NCBI RefSeq assembly: GCF_051020955.1
Contig: NC_135013.1
Location: forward strand, 45,513,087 to 45,577,086
From: Megalopta genalis
Lineage: Eukaryota; Arthropoda; Insecta; Hymenoptera; Halictidae
Reading direction: 5' to 3'
Length of the DNA: 64,000 bases
How positions within the stretch are numbered: the stretch's first letter is position 1; the number at the start of each line of letters is the position of its first letter. The position numbers were made by a program, and so were the translations under genes. Shown piece by piece: positions 23,257 through 37,800 of the stretch. Under the pieces are notes generated by a model, which was not told the origin of the DNA, ran no database searches, and saw only the letters and a list, made by a program, of their open reading frames with translations.

Positions 23257-26200
23257 AAAATAATCGATTATTCTTAGCACAATAATGAGAAACATTGTAT
23301 AAATTTAGGTCACATTGTGAAGCCTTCGTTGGCCAAGTAGGATCTCTGCAAATAATGTAACGTGAAATGACTAAATCCTTTCCGACGAGACATCTGGTAG
23401 GTGGATTACGCAAATGGCTGTCATTAATGATGTCGTTTAAAGCTCGGTGTGGTCGGCACGGGGGTGTTCGATTTTCGCGATGATATCATATCTCGAAATT
23501 ACTTTTTCTACGCGCGCAGCGTAATCCGATTTCACAGTTTACGTTCCCGAAATTTACCGTTTCAACGGCAGACCCGATGTTTTAAAATACTCGACAGCCA
23601 ACGGGATAAGCTATTCTGCGCGGTTTTGAAAAAAAAAAAAGAAAAACAGAAGTTACATTGTTGCTGCACAGTGATGCGGATTTTATGGTTGCCTGGAATC
23701 GTGCAAGAGAGAACTCATCATTCGAATTCGAATTATTGCTCGCATCGTTCGTAAGAAAATTTTTGTCTGCAGATGACATTGCAGAAAAGTTACCAAATAT
23801 ATTCTCTATTGCAAAAGGAGAAATCCACAGAAGACAAAATGAATGACAGGTCGAAATTAATGACTAGAATAAAATAAAAGATCATACAGCCGCCAAAAAC
23901 CAAGTGCAAGACTATAAATAAAACATTAGAAAAAAATGATAATTACTAAACTATGGATTTTATGCATTGATGATGTGGATCAAATTAAAAATATTTTAAA
24001 AGTACTATTCTTTTACATTCGAATTATTAAGAACAGAAATTAATGTCCACGTGTATATTATAATATCTTTCCGATTCCATTAAAAAATCAACAATTATTA
24101 ATCAACAATTATAAATCAACAATTTCTTTCAATCGTCAATCGACAATTAATTTCATGAAACGATTAATTCAGTCGTCGACTTTTCGACGATTAATGGCTT
24201 TAATTGTTTTCACTAATCATTTAATCGAATTAAAATTTTTAATCGATCGATGCCAGACACTGCTTGGGGCTTCGCATCGTCCTATCAAAAGTATCGATAA
24301 TCATTCGACTTTTTTCCTCTTATGGATTCGCAGAACATTACCTTGCACGCACGATCGTTTGCTTCAGATTCAGCGTGATCTCATTAAGTGAATTGTCATT
24401 TTCTCAGAATTTGATTGTGACCTGTGTATAATTCTTATTTGGTATCGAATTATTTATTCTATGACTGGATTTCCGGTGAAAAAAGGTGTGAAACCGGATA
24501 CAGAATCCTATTACGACCACAGTCGACGCAAATGCGTTCCACTAAGCTTCGATGAATCGGCAGTAAAAGCCGGTCGATTTCACATAAATCATTCGTCGTT
24601 GCGTCTTCTGTAATTTATCGTCGCGAACCCATCATGTACGGCGCTCGTTATCCGTATACGGTGCAGTACAGGTGCACGATATCTCTCCTTATCTTTCTTC
24701 ATCTCGGTCTGTTTTACCATCGTTTTTATAGATGTGGATAAAACGTCATTTAAATCTCTTCCGAGTATCACTTGTTGCCACGATGTAGAAGTTGATGTGC
24801 TCGAGAGAACCGTTTAGAGTAGCTCATCGAATCTCACCGTAAATAATTATTTCAGACGATTATAAACGATACGATAAACGGTGGCAATTAAACACATTTT
24901 CGATATTTTATGAATCTATAGTATAGATTGTGTTCGCAACGAATTTGAGACCTCTTTGAAGTTGTACCAGAATGTTTAACGTGTTTGCACTGAATCGTAC
25001 TGAATCCATAAAAGTGGAGAAATCTAAGGCACACACGAAATTTCAACAACCTGTTTCCAATTTCGAAGAAAGTGTTCTGCAATCGTCAAATTTCAGAACT
25101 AGTTGCAGAATTGTGTCAGACTTTTTTATCTCGATAAAATACAAACATTGAATAACTCTGCGCGATGAACTTGTTATCTGAGATATTGCACACAGTGCAC
25201 AGAGCTGATATTGGTATTATTTTTAGTCCTTTATTCCCGTAATTCCGTATGAAAAATATTTTTGTATGAAAATTATGCTTTGACGGTATTTGGAAATCGT
25301 ACAAATTTTTCATTTTTCAATTATCGGCTTAATGATTACGATATTATTTAATGCCAGGAAAAAGTTGTTAATTTATTTATTTTGAAATCAATTTGATTGA
25401 TCTATAGTCTTTTCTTATATCGGTATATTATTTGTATATTTACTTACTAAATGCAAGCAAACAATTAAGAATTATTCATTGGTCACATTCGAGTTTAGTT
25501 TCGTGCGGCCTATGTACATTTATAATTCAGGCGTTCTTCTCGTACTACTAAAATTAAGAATTCTGTCCTCGCAATAAAGATGGATTTTTCGTCATGCTGC
25601 TTTAAGAAAATGGTCACGCTGTGACCTTCAACTTTCTGCAGCTTTACTTAGAATTGTTAACGCTGGTCGAAGGTCTACACACACGTTGATACAATCAAAA
25701 GTGATACTACCAACTCGAAAAGGAATGGGATTGCAAAGCCACTTTTTTTCTATCGCTTTTAACTAGTTTAGGAACGACATTAATTTAACATTAATACGTA
25801 TCTTCGGTTTGGGTTTTCTCAGAATAGTTTCGCAAAAACGATGCTACTAAAACGAAATCAATTTTCTACGTATGAGGGGAATATACTGTAAACGTTTCTA
25901 ATGCGATGCTTTGTTCCTTAGATCAGCAAATTCGAAAATTAAAAATTTACTGCTTCTACTTCTTATAAATGATAAGTTGTAAATTTGGCTTAATTGTGTT
26001 TATAATTATATTTATATTGCTAAATTATTCTTTTAATTATATTTATATTGGTGAATTATATTTATAATTATAATATTATAATGTAGCAGTTCTGCAATAT
26101 TGTTTTTAGATTCTTTGACAGAATTGTTGAAACGAGGCGAATGTTAAAACCCATATGTATGTATATACATATATACCGAGACACTTTAATGACAATTTAT

Positions 26201-27464
26201 TCAGTCTTACAATTTATTGTACTGTTTTCGTTTTTTATGACGGTTTGAATCGTGAGTTTTATGTAACAGATGTTGACAGTTATTTCTGGACCAATTCCAA
26301 CCCCCAGTTAATAACTTCTACATATGTTTATACATGTGTCTACAATTTGAGACGGTTAATATAAAATACGTGAACAGTTTACGATCATTAACGACTGAAT
26401 TCGGTAGACACTTTAAGTAACTTAAATTTTGTACAAGTTGATTTCGATAGATTTTTAAACAGATTAAGTCCACGATGGATTGTAGCAACATGAAAAATCT
26501 CCATTTTTTGTTTTCATTTTGATGTCTTTTTATGATCTCTGTGATTAATTTGTATTGCATATATAAATACAAATATACATATACGTATATAAATTTACAT
26601 GAATAAATAAGATTTATTTATACACGTGAATAAATATAATTCATGTATATACATAAATAAATACGATTAATTGATATACAATACATAAATAAATATGATT
26701 AATTTACATACATAAATAAATATGATTGATTCACATCTATGATCAATTAATTATGTCATCAAATTCCTTGATCTTTGAAATTATTGTGGAAATTGGAAAT
26801 TATCCTAATTACTGAACTGTACATTTTCAGCAATAATCTTTACAGCAAACGCTACCGATCGTAATCCAACGAAATACAAATTTCATCAACGTTGAACGCT
26901 GATTTAATACGCCTTCGTATCTGTTAGGCATGTGTATTTGGCAAACAAGTGTCTTAGCGTATCTTAGCTAAAACGTGAATTTGCACAAAGATCCGCACAG
27001 ACTCTTGTACTATACTAAGCACTGGACCGAAGATCTTCATACAAATTCTCATCTTTATGAATTATTCTATAGAAAATCCTATGGAAAAAATTATTTCACC
27101 AACTAAAATACTCCTTTCAATAAAATAAGAGTGCCATTGGGGCGTTTATTAAATCTCAAGTTCTTCTATTCTGCAAATTGGCAGATACTAAAAATACATC
27201 TGGATCCACAATCCACTGATTATATATTAATAATTATAATTTACTAAACTGTACTAAGATATTCTTTAATGACAGCAAAATAAATATAACATTGATGTTT
27301 ACTAAATCTCAAGTTCTGCTATTCTGCAGATTAGCAGATACGCACACATCACACATAAATATCCACAATATTGTAATTATATTGTTACTTATAATCTATT
27401 AGCCATAATGTGCAAACTTCTTTCATCGTTAAAACTTTTGTATTCGTACTGCTACTTTTAATAT
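23255..27464. other. AT-rich non-coding DNA
   Basis: No coding exon recognised. It contains a one-ended MITE-A relic near 23940-24000 and a short tandem array at about 26580-26740 with repeated ACATAAATAAATATGATTAA blocks. An imperfect direct repeat lies at about 27148-27210 and 27298-27350, sharing AAATCTCAAGTTCT and ATTCTGCA. Confidence 0.35.
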
Positions 27465-27800
27465 TCAAAGAATTAAAAAATATTGTTGCATTATTTTCAA
27501 CTCATTAAAATTGTTAAGAAACGAGACAAATGTCTACGTATCTCCTGTATCTTGTAAACAATCTTTATCTTTCATTAAAACCCGCGGTTTACTTATAAAC
27601 GTATCTTTACGATCGCAATAATCGGTATTTTGACGGATCCCATAAATCTGGTGTTAAATGCCAACTGCTTGGTGTTTCAGCGCTCAAACTTTGGGACTCA
27701 GGTCCATTTGAAACCCGACCATAAATATTGTTCTCCGATTCTCTAGTTTCTGATTACCGATTGAACTTTTCACACGTTTTATTGCAAACTTCTTCTATCC
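27465..27800 (+). repeat. Diverged direct duplication, copy 1
   Basis: About 330 bp shared in the same orientation with 29550-29865. Shared blocks include CTACGTATCTCCTGTAT, TTGTAAACAATCTTTATCTT and CACACGTTTTATT in the same order. The copies differ by substitutions and small indels. The first part resembles the interior of MITE family A. No coding capacity. Confidence 0.75.
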
Positions 27801-28440
27801 TTCAAACTTTTTTCATTCGTATTGCTATCTTTAACCGTACAGTTCTTCAGTTCTGTTTTCATCCGAAGCTGGAATAATCCGTTTCAATTCCCTATCATTT
27901 TTCATAATCACGGAGGTTATGTCAAGGTTATTTTCTTGAAATAATCAGAGCAACATTAAATTACCCGACGGCGATCCCGGTCCGACCGGTAATCCAGTCG
28001 TTCCACTTTTCAGGATAGCTCGTAGAGGCTGATTCCACTGTCACATCGTGAACTTGTCACCGAACTCGTGTTTCGCAATTTTTGGAAGACTTCAGACGAA
28101 ACGAATTGCCGCTGTTTTGTTAACCCATTTGTCTTGCATTACACTATTCCGAGAGCACGCGACACCGGTCGGCAGCCAACAATTTCTAGTTTGCGATCGA
28201 CCTTCCGTTCCGGGCTCGCGGGGATAACAATTAGCAATTTCGTGAACGGGAAATCGAAGTGTTTTCGGACGGAGTATTCCCCAAACTAATTGCCATAGTG
28301 TGTTCACAGCACGCGCACAAAACGTGTGCAAATTTTACATTGAATAATCGAACGACTTTGTAATTGTCGCCGGCAAACTGACCGATCCGAATATGGCAAA
28401 AATGATTTTTGAACGTCAATTGCCTTGGTATTTATGATTG

Positions 28441-28626
28441 GACCGCGGATTTTATGCATTTATGATTAAATGATACCGACTAACGAAACCATTGGAGGAG
28501 TTTTTGAGTACTAGTACATTTTTCTCAATTCTTTCAAATCATCGAAAGAAAAAATATATTTTTATTTAACTTCTGTTTCTTAGAATCGATTTAATAAATT
28601 CTTATTTTGCATATAGTTCTGCAGTC
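28441..28626. repeat. MITE family A copy
   Basis: The element runs from GACCGCGGATTTTATGCATT to the right end TTCTGCAGTC, followed by TA; 186 bp. It lies between the two copies of the 330-bp direct duplication. Confidence 0.75.
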
Positions 28627-29549
28627 TATTCACGATAGTCGAGGAAACAGTTTAAAACGCAGCGAACCATTTCTATTATTCTATTATTATCAATCTTGTG
28701 CAATTTCATAGTTATAAGTTATACTGTTCCGGTCTCAAGGTCTTCCTATCTTTTTTAGTTCCCGGCCTTGTTTTCGATGAAAATCGAAACCAAATCAACG
28801 CGCTGAAAAGCGATCGAATGAATTAAATACAATTTAATCGAGTGGAATTCATGTTCAGACGTTAACATTTATTATGCAGCACACATCTATTATGTTATGT
28901 CTATTTCTACGTAATAATCTATCACATCTGTATGATAAATGATAATAAAATGCATGGAAAGATTTTTTATCCAAATCAACAAATAAAACAGCTTCCTATA
29001 TCTTGAGCAATCTTTTCACGTGCAATATAAAAATTGTCCAGATTAATTGCAAAAAATAGAAACTAAATAAAAAGTTAATTTTGTCTTAAATAATTTTATT
29101 AGATTGAAAATAATGCAACTGAAATGCAGTGCAGTCCAGTCATAAGTGTCAAAAATATTGGGAACGATCGCAATGAAGTTTGAATTTTGAATTTCTAACG
29201 AGAAACTATACAAACCATTATAGAATCAATGATATACGACTTCCACGGCTTTCAACTATCTTTTTCCAGAAAGCTATCTATTTATGTATCAAGATTGCAA
29301 GAGATAGGAACCAAACAGACATTTCCCTCATTGTTTAATAACTATAACGAGTTCAGAATAGCACATCGATATTACTCAACAATATCTTCCTACTGCTTAA
29401 ACACTATACATATACGGAGTATTAAGAGTGTTTCAAGTAACAAATTTATTGAATGAATAACTCATAAATAGACCTTTTTTGACGGATTTTATGCATTTAT
29501 GACAAAAATGATTCGATCAAATACAAAACAGTAAAAATATTTCAAGAAT

Positions 29550-29865
29550 TTTAAAATATTGTTGCATTATTTTTAACTTGTTAAAATTATTAAGAAACAA
29601 GATAAACGTCTACGTATCTCCTGTATTTTGTAAACAATCTTTATCTTCCATAAAAATCCACGGTTTACACATAAATGTATCTTTACAGTCTCAATAATCG
29701 TAAATTAAAAAGTTTGTAACCCGGCATCTTGACAGATCTCATAAACCTGGCGTTGAATGTCAACTGCTGGTCGCTTTAACACTCGAACTTTGAGACTCGG
29801 CTCCATTTTCTTTAGTTTCTGACAACCGATTGAAATTTCCACACGTTTTATTAAAGTTTACAGAA
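29550..29865 (+). repeat. Diverged direct duplication, copy 2
   Basis: Partner of 27465-27800. Immediately upstream, at about 29483, a MITE-A left end (GACGGATTTTATGCATTTAT) runs into the duplicated block. The repeat unit may therefore be a larger MITE-A relative rather than a segmental duplication. Confidence 0.7.
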
Positions 29866-31214
29866 AAATTAACGTGCTTACGAGGAATACTTACAAGGAA
29901 TGTTTAAATCGATAAAATGCTAAACAATATTCTAGTTGATGCTGAGCACACTCGGTTACATATTTGTTAAAAAGATCCGCTGTTGGTGTGCCGATAAATA
30001 ACGCAAGGACCTTGGATTTACGTTTAATATTTATTCGATCCCGTTCGAGCGATTAAACCTACGTGCAAATGTTACCGAGCAACGCATACGCGTCTATTAA
30101 TGGTGTTACCGGTTATTGATAAACATTGGTTACATTCGCCATTGATAAATATTGTACAGCAGCAAACACGGTCGGTTCGCCGCGCAGAAACGGCGCCGAA
30201 TCGAGTCGTGGAAAAGAGTTCGATAAACTCGGAAAAATTATGCAACTGACCTTGACGATAACCTAAGAGCAGCCCAGGGTGGAGAGGATTTTTCAGTGAA
30301 GTTCGACGGAGCTTTCTGGACACAAGGCCTGGTCTTCAGTGGCAGCAACTGCGAGAGAAGCGAACTCTCCGTAAGAGTCACCGGGCAACAACTGTCGAGG
30401 CTCCCGAGCATAGAAAACAGCTGGTCTCACATAGGGATCTAACTGCGTACGTCTGGTACTCTGGTAGTTGGTACCAGAGTAGGGATATCACGGTTAAAGC
30501 GAACGACGATCTCCAGGTAACAGCATTGTCTCAAATCTGCAGTCGTACGAAGCACTCGATGGCTCCACTTATTTTGACGAAACCGGCTTATCTGCGATCG
30601 CTATACTTCACTATTTTAGTCCCCGCGCCTTGCACAATCGAACTCAGATACCGAGTGATTGGGACTGTTCGAAGCGTGTTGCGCACGGAGCTGGGTAAAA
30701 TAATATTTTAAATCGCAAATATTAAATAGATATTTTATTTTAGTATATTTAAAAGTAAAATATTTTATTTGTTCTAAAAAAAAATTGTGAGATAATAGTT
30801 TAGAATATTTTATTTATTTAATTTATTATCATCAAATAAAATATTTTTATTTTCCTAATACATAGTGTAAAATATAATTATTTTGGTAATCTGAAACGAA
30901 ATACTTTTCTTCTTCTGCGTGTTTATAAAAAATATACATTCAATAATAGCTCTTCATGAATAGATTAGACAATAGATTTCATCTGCAAACATTATGACTT
31001 TTTATATTATCTCGTTTTACGTTAACCATTATCACGATTTATTTTCAGGTTAAGAACAATGGGAAGTATTCTATTTTATGTTTTATCTTATTAAAATGAA
31101 AAATATTTTATTTTCTCTATAAATATTACCCAGCTCTGGTTGCACATCTCTGACAAAAAGCATTATTCGATTGAACGAATGGAACATGTTTTTGCTTGCA
31201 AGAAAGGTAAATTA
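29866..31214. other. Non-coding with a GC-richer patch
   Basis: From about 30080 to 30710 GC and CpG rise and short open frames appear on both strands, but none has recognisable protein features. A candidate donor (CTCCAG|GTAACA) lies near 30510. This could be a promoter/5' exon region; no call is possible. Confidence 0.25.
30457..30481. other. Perfect 10-bp stem hairpin
   Basis: TACTCTGGTA at 30457-30466 and TACCAGAGTA at 30472-30481 are exact inverted copies with a 5-nt loop. It lies in the GC-rich patch. Function unknown; it could be a transposon footprint or a structured RNA element. Confidence 0.5.
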
Positions 31215-31530
31215 AATGGTAAAACATGTCATATATGCAGAAAATATTAATTGGATAATGAGTATAATAATTTTATTACTTTTACGTATGGTAATGGTAA
31301 AACATGTCATGTATGCAGAAAATATTAATTGGATAATGAGTATAATAAATTTATTACTTTTACGTATGGTAATGGTAAAACATGTCATGTATGCAGAAAA
31401 TATTAATTGGATAATGAGTATAATAATTTTATTACTTTTACGTATGGTAATGGTAAAACATGTCATGTATGCAGAAAATATTAATTGGATAATGAGTATA
31501 TAATAATTTTATTACTTTTACGTTTAATCT
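31215..31530. repeat. 78-bp tandem repeat, four near-identical copies
   Basis: AAAACATGTCAT recurs at 31221, 31299, 31377 and 31455, exactly 78 bp apart, with only scattered changes between units. The last unit gains an extra TA near its end. Because 78 is a multiple of three, periodic open frames appear on both strands; they are not evidence for a gene. Confidence 0.95.
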
Positions 31531-34500
31531 TTTTGGTGTTTTCAGAGACACCTTTGACAGTTCTCTTCTCTTTGACAGTTTATGCAATTTTTAATTTAAA
31601 TGCAACTATATATACAAAACTAGGATAATACTAATCTACAGTTAAGTTATATTAATATTTTATTTTGTTTCTCTATATTGTTCCTTTTTGTAATTGTCTC
31701 TCTCTTGTTTCTATCAATTTCTTCATATCTGCTTTAATTCTAAGGCTTTTGTTATGACTGTTGTTTTATAAGATACACTATTAAATAGTATGATACTGAT
31801 TTGTGGAACAATTTAATGACTTCCGAGCTCCTAAAAAATTTGTTTGGTAACTTCAAGTGTGTTCAATACTTTACCATGTTAATTAAATATTTTTAATTTT
31901 TATATATTATCGAAAAGTGTACTATTTCGCAACACGAATGTTACATGTTACTTTCCGTAACATTTATTCTTTTTATCGAGTTAGTAATTTTTTGTTTCTT
32001 TATTTTCTTTTATTCCTTGTTGGAGTATGCCACAAAGAATAATTTGAAGTTTCACAGACATTATAAAGTATATTCTTATCAATATATACAACAATTTTAT
32101 TAAAAATACAAGGAACACCATCTTGTTTGGTGTCGCTTTATCTGGTCTCCATTCTGTTGTGTAAATAAATTTTTCTCGAGTCTCTTCAACAAATTTGATT
32201 TGTGGTGTCTAATAAATTTCTTAATTTGACGTTAAAATTATGAATGACACTTTGAGTTCAAAACAGGTTATCAATTGTTTCTTTAACGTACATTATGAAT
32301 TCAGTTGTAGTTCATTAAACATTATCTTTCAGTTTCTCCTTCAGCCCGTTATTACGTGTTCTAGAAGCATAAAGATAAATATAACTATTACCATATGAAA
32401 AAGGAATGTTAAATAAAAAGAGCAGAAAATCGAACACATACCGTAAATTTTCAAGATCTTTATTCAAATTTGTACAGCACTATTTCACAGCGTTTAGTGC
32501 TAATTACGATGAAAATAAAAACGAGTCTGTTAACAGCTGGCTATTTGCTGGAGGAGTTAAACACATTCGGACTGGAAACATGGTTTGCACGTTTTTCGAT
32601 GTATGTAGACGTGACCTTCTGTTCAATGTTTCTCAAAATTGAAAAAGGAAGCATTTCTTTTATGTATACGTAACTATCTAATTGATAGCAATAATAATAG
32701 TGCAATTTAAATGCTTAACATATTTTCTTCCCTGCAGTAAATTTATATGCTTTGACTAATCAACTTTGTTACAATAATTTATTTGCAGCAAAAGATAAAA
32801 CAAAAATTTTTAGTTACACGTTTATATAAAAATCGAATATACGGTCGTTTAAAGAATAATTGAACAGTAAAGCCTCGGTTTGGAAATTAATATGATTTTG
32901 GCGATGGTTGTTAATTAGCAATCAATTTAAAGCTGTGTTACAAAATCTGACATACTTTCATCTATATATAATTGAATTTCAGATTATTGTGATTTCGACA
33001 TTTTAGGTTTCATTCAAACGAAAATTAAAAACGATATCTTATATTCCAACATCTTATTTTCATTAACGAAATGCATAATTTATTACAATTCATTCGAAAT
33101 GTTTAACTGCAAGTAATTGACAAGAAGAATTTTGGAAATTACTGAACGTAATGCCGTGTATAACGATTCAAGCCGACGCATTTGAATCAGTGGTAAACAT
33201 GTTATGATAATTTTCATAAGGGGAGAGATAATATCTGTATCTCCATGCTTTTGTTTCGTTTTTCATACGCTGACTACACCCGTTTCTACGATAATTATAC
33301 CCAACGGAAACAAAAACGCTGGTCCTTCACGGATTAATGAAGAAAAGTGCACACCTTTTTTTGCAATACGAGCGAATGCATGATAATCGACGTATATGTG
33401 TATGCTTTATTCTTGCCTGATATTCTGTTTTGTCGGAAATAAAAGAGAGAATATGATTTATAATGAATTTGTACCATAAATTTGAATTATAATAGATTTT
33501 TAATAGAAGCCTAAATTGTAGTAGATTTTTAATAGAAATTAAATTAATTTAATTAATTAATTAAATTTTAATTAATTAAATTAAATTAATTAATTTCAAA
33601 TAGAGGTAAAATTGATTACATTATATTTTTTACATAGAATTTAATTACAATGGAATTAATTTAATTCCATTTATTATTTAATTGTAATAATCTGTCTTTG
33701 AAAATGATGTTTGTATTTAAAAATCATTTTTCAAATCATCATTATATCAAAATTATTGATTGAAATTAGAAAGCTGCCATTTAAATGATATCATAAAGTA
33801 AAATTTGTCCTATGTCTATTGTTCAATGAAATATAATTCACATTATATAATACAAATCATGATGATATAATACTATTAATAAAGAACGTGTGAATTTATC
33901 TACTGATTGCTATACAATTATTAGATATTGCAATAAGTTTTATAAGACTATCGTATTTCACTATTTTCATTATAAAGTTGTAAGTTCATTTGTGTCATAT
34001 AAAATATTTCTACGAAATATGATTTGTTTATCTGTTTACTTGCGAGACTGCTCATTCGTTTCGCCTGAAAAACGGAAACGTAAGTTGCTAATTTGTTTTT
34101 CACACAATACCAGTGATTCAGAACATTACGAGACCTGCGTTCTCGTCTTCGTGGAAAAAGATACGTTTAAAATAATTAAATGATAGATGAGTTGCGTTCG
34201 CCTTATTCTAGTAAAGTTATCAGATTGATGAATGGAAACTTTTTTTTTTTATAAAGGATGGCAAACTCCTCTCAAAACCTGCGAAGGCCGTTTAAATGAT
34301 TCAGAAGGCATTGTGAAATAGTGACAATTTGTTTCGTTCGGTAATTATTGTGAGCGTCGCGAAAACTACAATTAATGTTCTTGATCGATGTTCGTGACAC
34401 GTTTCATTGAGCTTTCGACTCAACGTCGACTTCGATCGATCTTGAAATTCATACAAACGAATCGTGGAACATCTAACAGATTGGCATTCGAAGCGTGTAA

Positions 34501-34770
34501 ACAATTCAATTAACACTAAGACATGCTTTCAATTGTAAACGAATTATATGTATTTCTATCACAAAAAAAATGCGAGAGGAAAGTAAGAAATAGATTACGG
34601 GAAAAGTCAGCATAAAAAGTTAGACGAATCTGTAACACGTTCGTCAAATTTTAATTAGTTAGCTGTTGCTAACTATTTGAAAAGCGTATGCGTGGCTATT
34701 GCAATACAGAATCAAATTGTAATGAAATGACTGTTTTATTTCTTAATTTTATTTTTAACATTTTTTTGTT
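31531..34770. other. AT-rich non-coding DNA
   Basis: No gene recognised. At 33537-33600 there is a near-palindromic run of AATT/TTAA blocks. Confidence 0.35.
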
Positions 34771-34832
34771 TACGAGTATACTCGTTATAACACAGAATGT
34801 TGCCACTTCTTCACGACGAGCATACTCGTCAG
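34771..34832. repeat. Palindrome-bearing repeat shared with a piggyBac-like relic
   Basis: A perfect 14-bp palindrome ACGAGTATACTCGT (34772-34785) and a near-palindrome GACGAGCATACTCGTC (34815-34830) flank a block containing GCCACTTCTTCACGACGAG. The same arrangement occurs inverted at about 46430-46470 next to a piggyBac-like C-terminal fragment. It probably derives from that transposon family. Confidence 0.5.
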
Positions 34833-37800
34833 AAACAACTAACTGTAATTACTATTTATTCTTAAAATCTAAACGAAAGTATATATCAAAAGAACATTAA
34901 TTGATAAGAAGATAAAAATAAAATTTCTTCATATGAAAATATTTTGACTAGATTTGAAAAATTGAAATTTTGAAAAAAATGCAGTTTCCCACACAAGCTT
35001 AACGTACTATATATTACTAATTCTTTTTTACATATTTCGAATTTTTAAACAATAATTTCTGAGATCTCTCATATTTTGTATTGAAATAATAAATCAGCGC
35101 TAATATACCATTTTGTTTGTTTCCATTTTAATATATTCGTTACTTCTCTATAATTCTACTCCTGTGTTTCGAAAAATAATCGCCCGAGCTTCTAAAATAT
35201 AATAAAATCGAAACGTCGTTACCAGTTTCAGTTTTTCTGTGACTTTCGATTTACGAGTACATACAGCGTTTCGAAATTTGATTTTGCATAAGCATCCGCC
35301 GTCTAATCGGTCACGCTTATACGATGTGGAAAATGGTTGGCTCCCTCGATGTGCACTTAAATTAAACATTCCCCGTGTCTAATTGGTATGCGACAATACT
35401 TTCCTGCCATCGTTCCTCGTATTAGATTGACAAGTTGCACTCTTTACCCCCTTATTTGACCAGCATTCTTTCTTGACGTCCGATTGGACATGCAGAATCA
35501 CAACCTGCGAATTTAACGGTTTATGTGGAAGCGTGCACAGACCGCATCTTCTGCTACGAAGACAATGCTGAACGCGAACATGGTCTTGCATAACGTTTAC
35601 AGCTATCAAAGGAACCGTTAACAATCGCCAATGCACGAATCTTCAAATTGTTTTTTAATATTTCCGAACAATTGTATAAATTCCGATTTAAATAAATATA
35701 TAAATAACACAACGATAAATGTAAGAATTAATATAATAATGTAACAATTTTCTCAAATTTTTCTGATGTCTTCACTGTTCAGTACTTCATTCACCCATTT
35801 TTGTCATGAAAGCATAAACTACACAGTCTACCTTATACATCCATACAAAAAATGGAGCTGTTTGACAATTCTGTGCAATTCTATATGTAATAAGATTACG
35901 TATTTTCAATGGCATGCGCATTTTACCAAACATTATTGGAATTTATATACAAACTAATTAATAAAACTATTCGCGATGTTGTGAAACGTATAATCATACT
36001 GATACCATTTTCATGGAAATTCGAAATCTCCAAGAGAAATAACTCTTAACACAAGTTCAGCACGTAGAAGGCTATACTAATTATAGTCTTTTTGCTAATT
36101 TGATATGCGTCAGTTATCACTTATATTAAATAGTGTTCTTCTTGATAAATATTTTCTTAATATATAATAATTATATTAATAAACTTTTACTTATACATAT
36201 AATAAACATAATTATATAAACCAATTCATAAAAATTTATTATGTTGCTTTAAATAATTATACCCCTAATTTTAATTATTTATATAAATACTAAATATTTA
36301 ATTTTTATTATTTACTTATATTTATTTATTTTAATATTAATTATGTATTAATATATAATAAATTTAATTAATAATAATAATATTAAATTAAAATTTGCTG
36401 TATTTATAGATATAAATATATATACATATATAAATTATTTTTATTTTAATATTTATTTCGACGTATACATATATTATAATAGATATATATTTTCATATAA
36501 TATCTATACATACCTATATATAGTTTTCAATCGTATTACTATTATAATTTATATGCAAAGTAATGATTTTTACAGTGCAATTTTACACAATAGTTCCCTG
36601 ATATACATCGACGAGGCAATTGTTGTCTGTGGAATCATTAAACTGCTCTAAAAAGATGAAAATTTTTTAACAAATGTGTTATAACGATGAAACTGATTGC
36701 TAATTAATATCAATTAAATATATTGTCCGGTTACATTATCAAGAAGTAAGCATTTCTAACGAGAATTATTTTTCTATGTAAAAACAATGACACCATTTAG
36801 ATTGGAAACCTGATCATCCTCGATCAGATTCAGATATAGGAATGATTGTAATACAGGATGAATCGTTTAGTATTATGGTTTGATCGCGCAGTCGATTTGC
36901 ATTTATAGACGTAACAAGTAACGCCTCCGCTGATTCTCCACTTGAAAATGATTTAATTCGTTCATATATCAACTTCCCTAACGAGATTAACTTGCCACAT
37001 TATATGCTAATCAAAACTGAATGATTCGGCGCGAGTACGATAGTGTGCGTTAATCAAACGTTTCACGTCTTTTAATAACATTGCTTCATGCGGAGTGACA
37101 CTATAATTGGTGTATTATTAGATATTTTACCCTGGGAACACGTAACTCTTGAAGAGTAATTGCTATATATATATACATATATACGTAGAATACTAAAATA
37201 AAGTAGTAAACTTGATCTTGAATCATGGAACATTGTTTCCCGTAATAGATAAGATTATCTTTGCTGTTAATCCATAATAAACCGATCTAATACCATTCGA
37301 CGGTATTTGACGAGAGTTTAAGACCTATGAGAACAATGAAATATATTTACCTAGCGTAATAAATAGTTTTTATATTTAGCGTCAAATAGTCAAATAGTCA
37401 AAAATCAATCATTTCGTAATAATTAATTAGTAATTAATGGGTAGTAAACTGATCGAATACCACTCTAGAGTATCCGACCAAAGTTCTAGAACGAAATAAT
37501 TTATTCACGTAATAAATAATTAAATTGTTTAAAATTAATTATTTTATAATAATTTATTAGTAGACTGCATTTTTCATGCATTACGCACGATCGTTTGAAA
37601 GTCAGTACATTTAAGAAAGTTTGAGAAGTTTAACAACATTTCAGTTTTTGTTGAAAAAATTTCTGTGTTTATTATTAAGAAAACAAAATACTTTTCGTTC
37701 AAATTTTCAAAAAATATTCTATATGTCCATTTAAAATCAATTAATCTAAATTAAAAATCTGTATAATTAAAAATTTCTGATTAAGTTTCTATGAAAAATA

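Noticed and set aside
23156..23413. Poly-Cys/Val open frame
   Set aside because: Produced by translating the (CA)n microsatellite on the minus strand.
31212..31503. Periodic 84- and 95-codon frames on both strands
   Set aside because: They result from a 78-bp tandem repeat whose length is divisible by three; no start context, splice or family signal.
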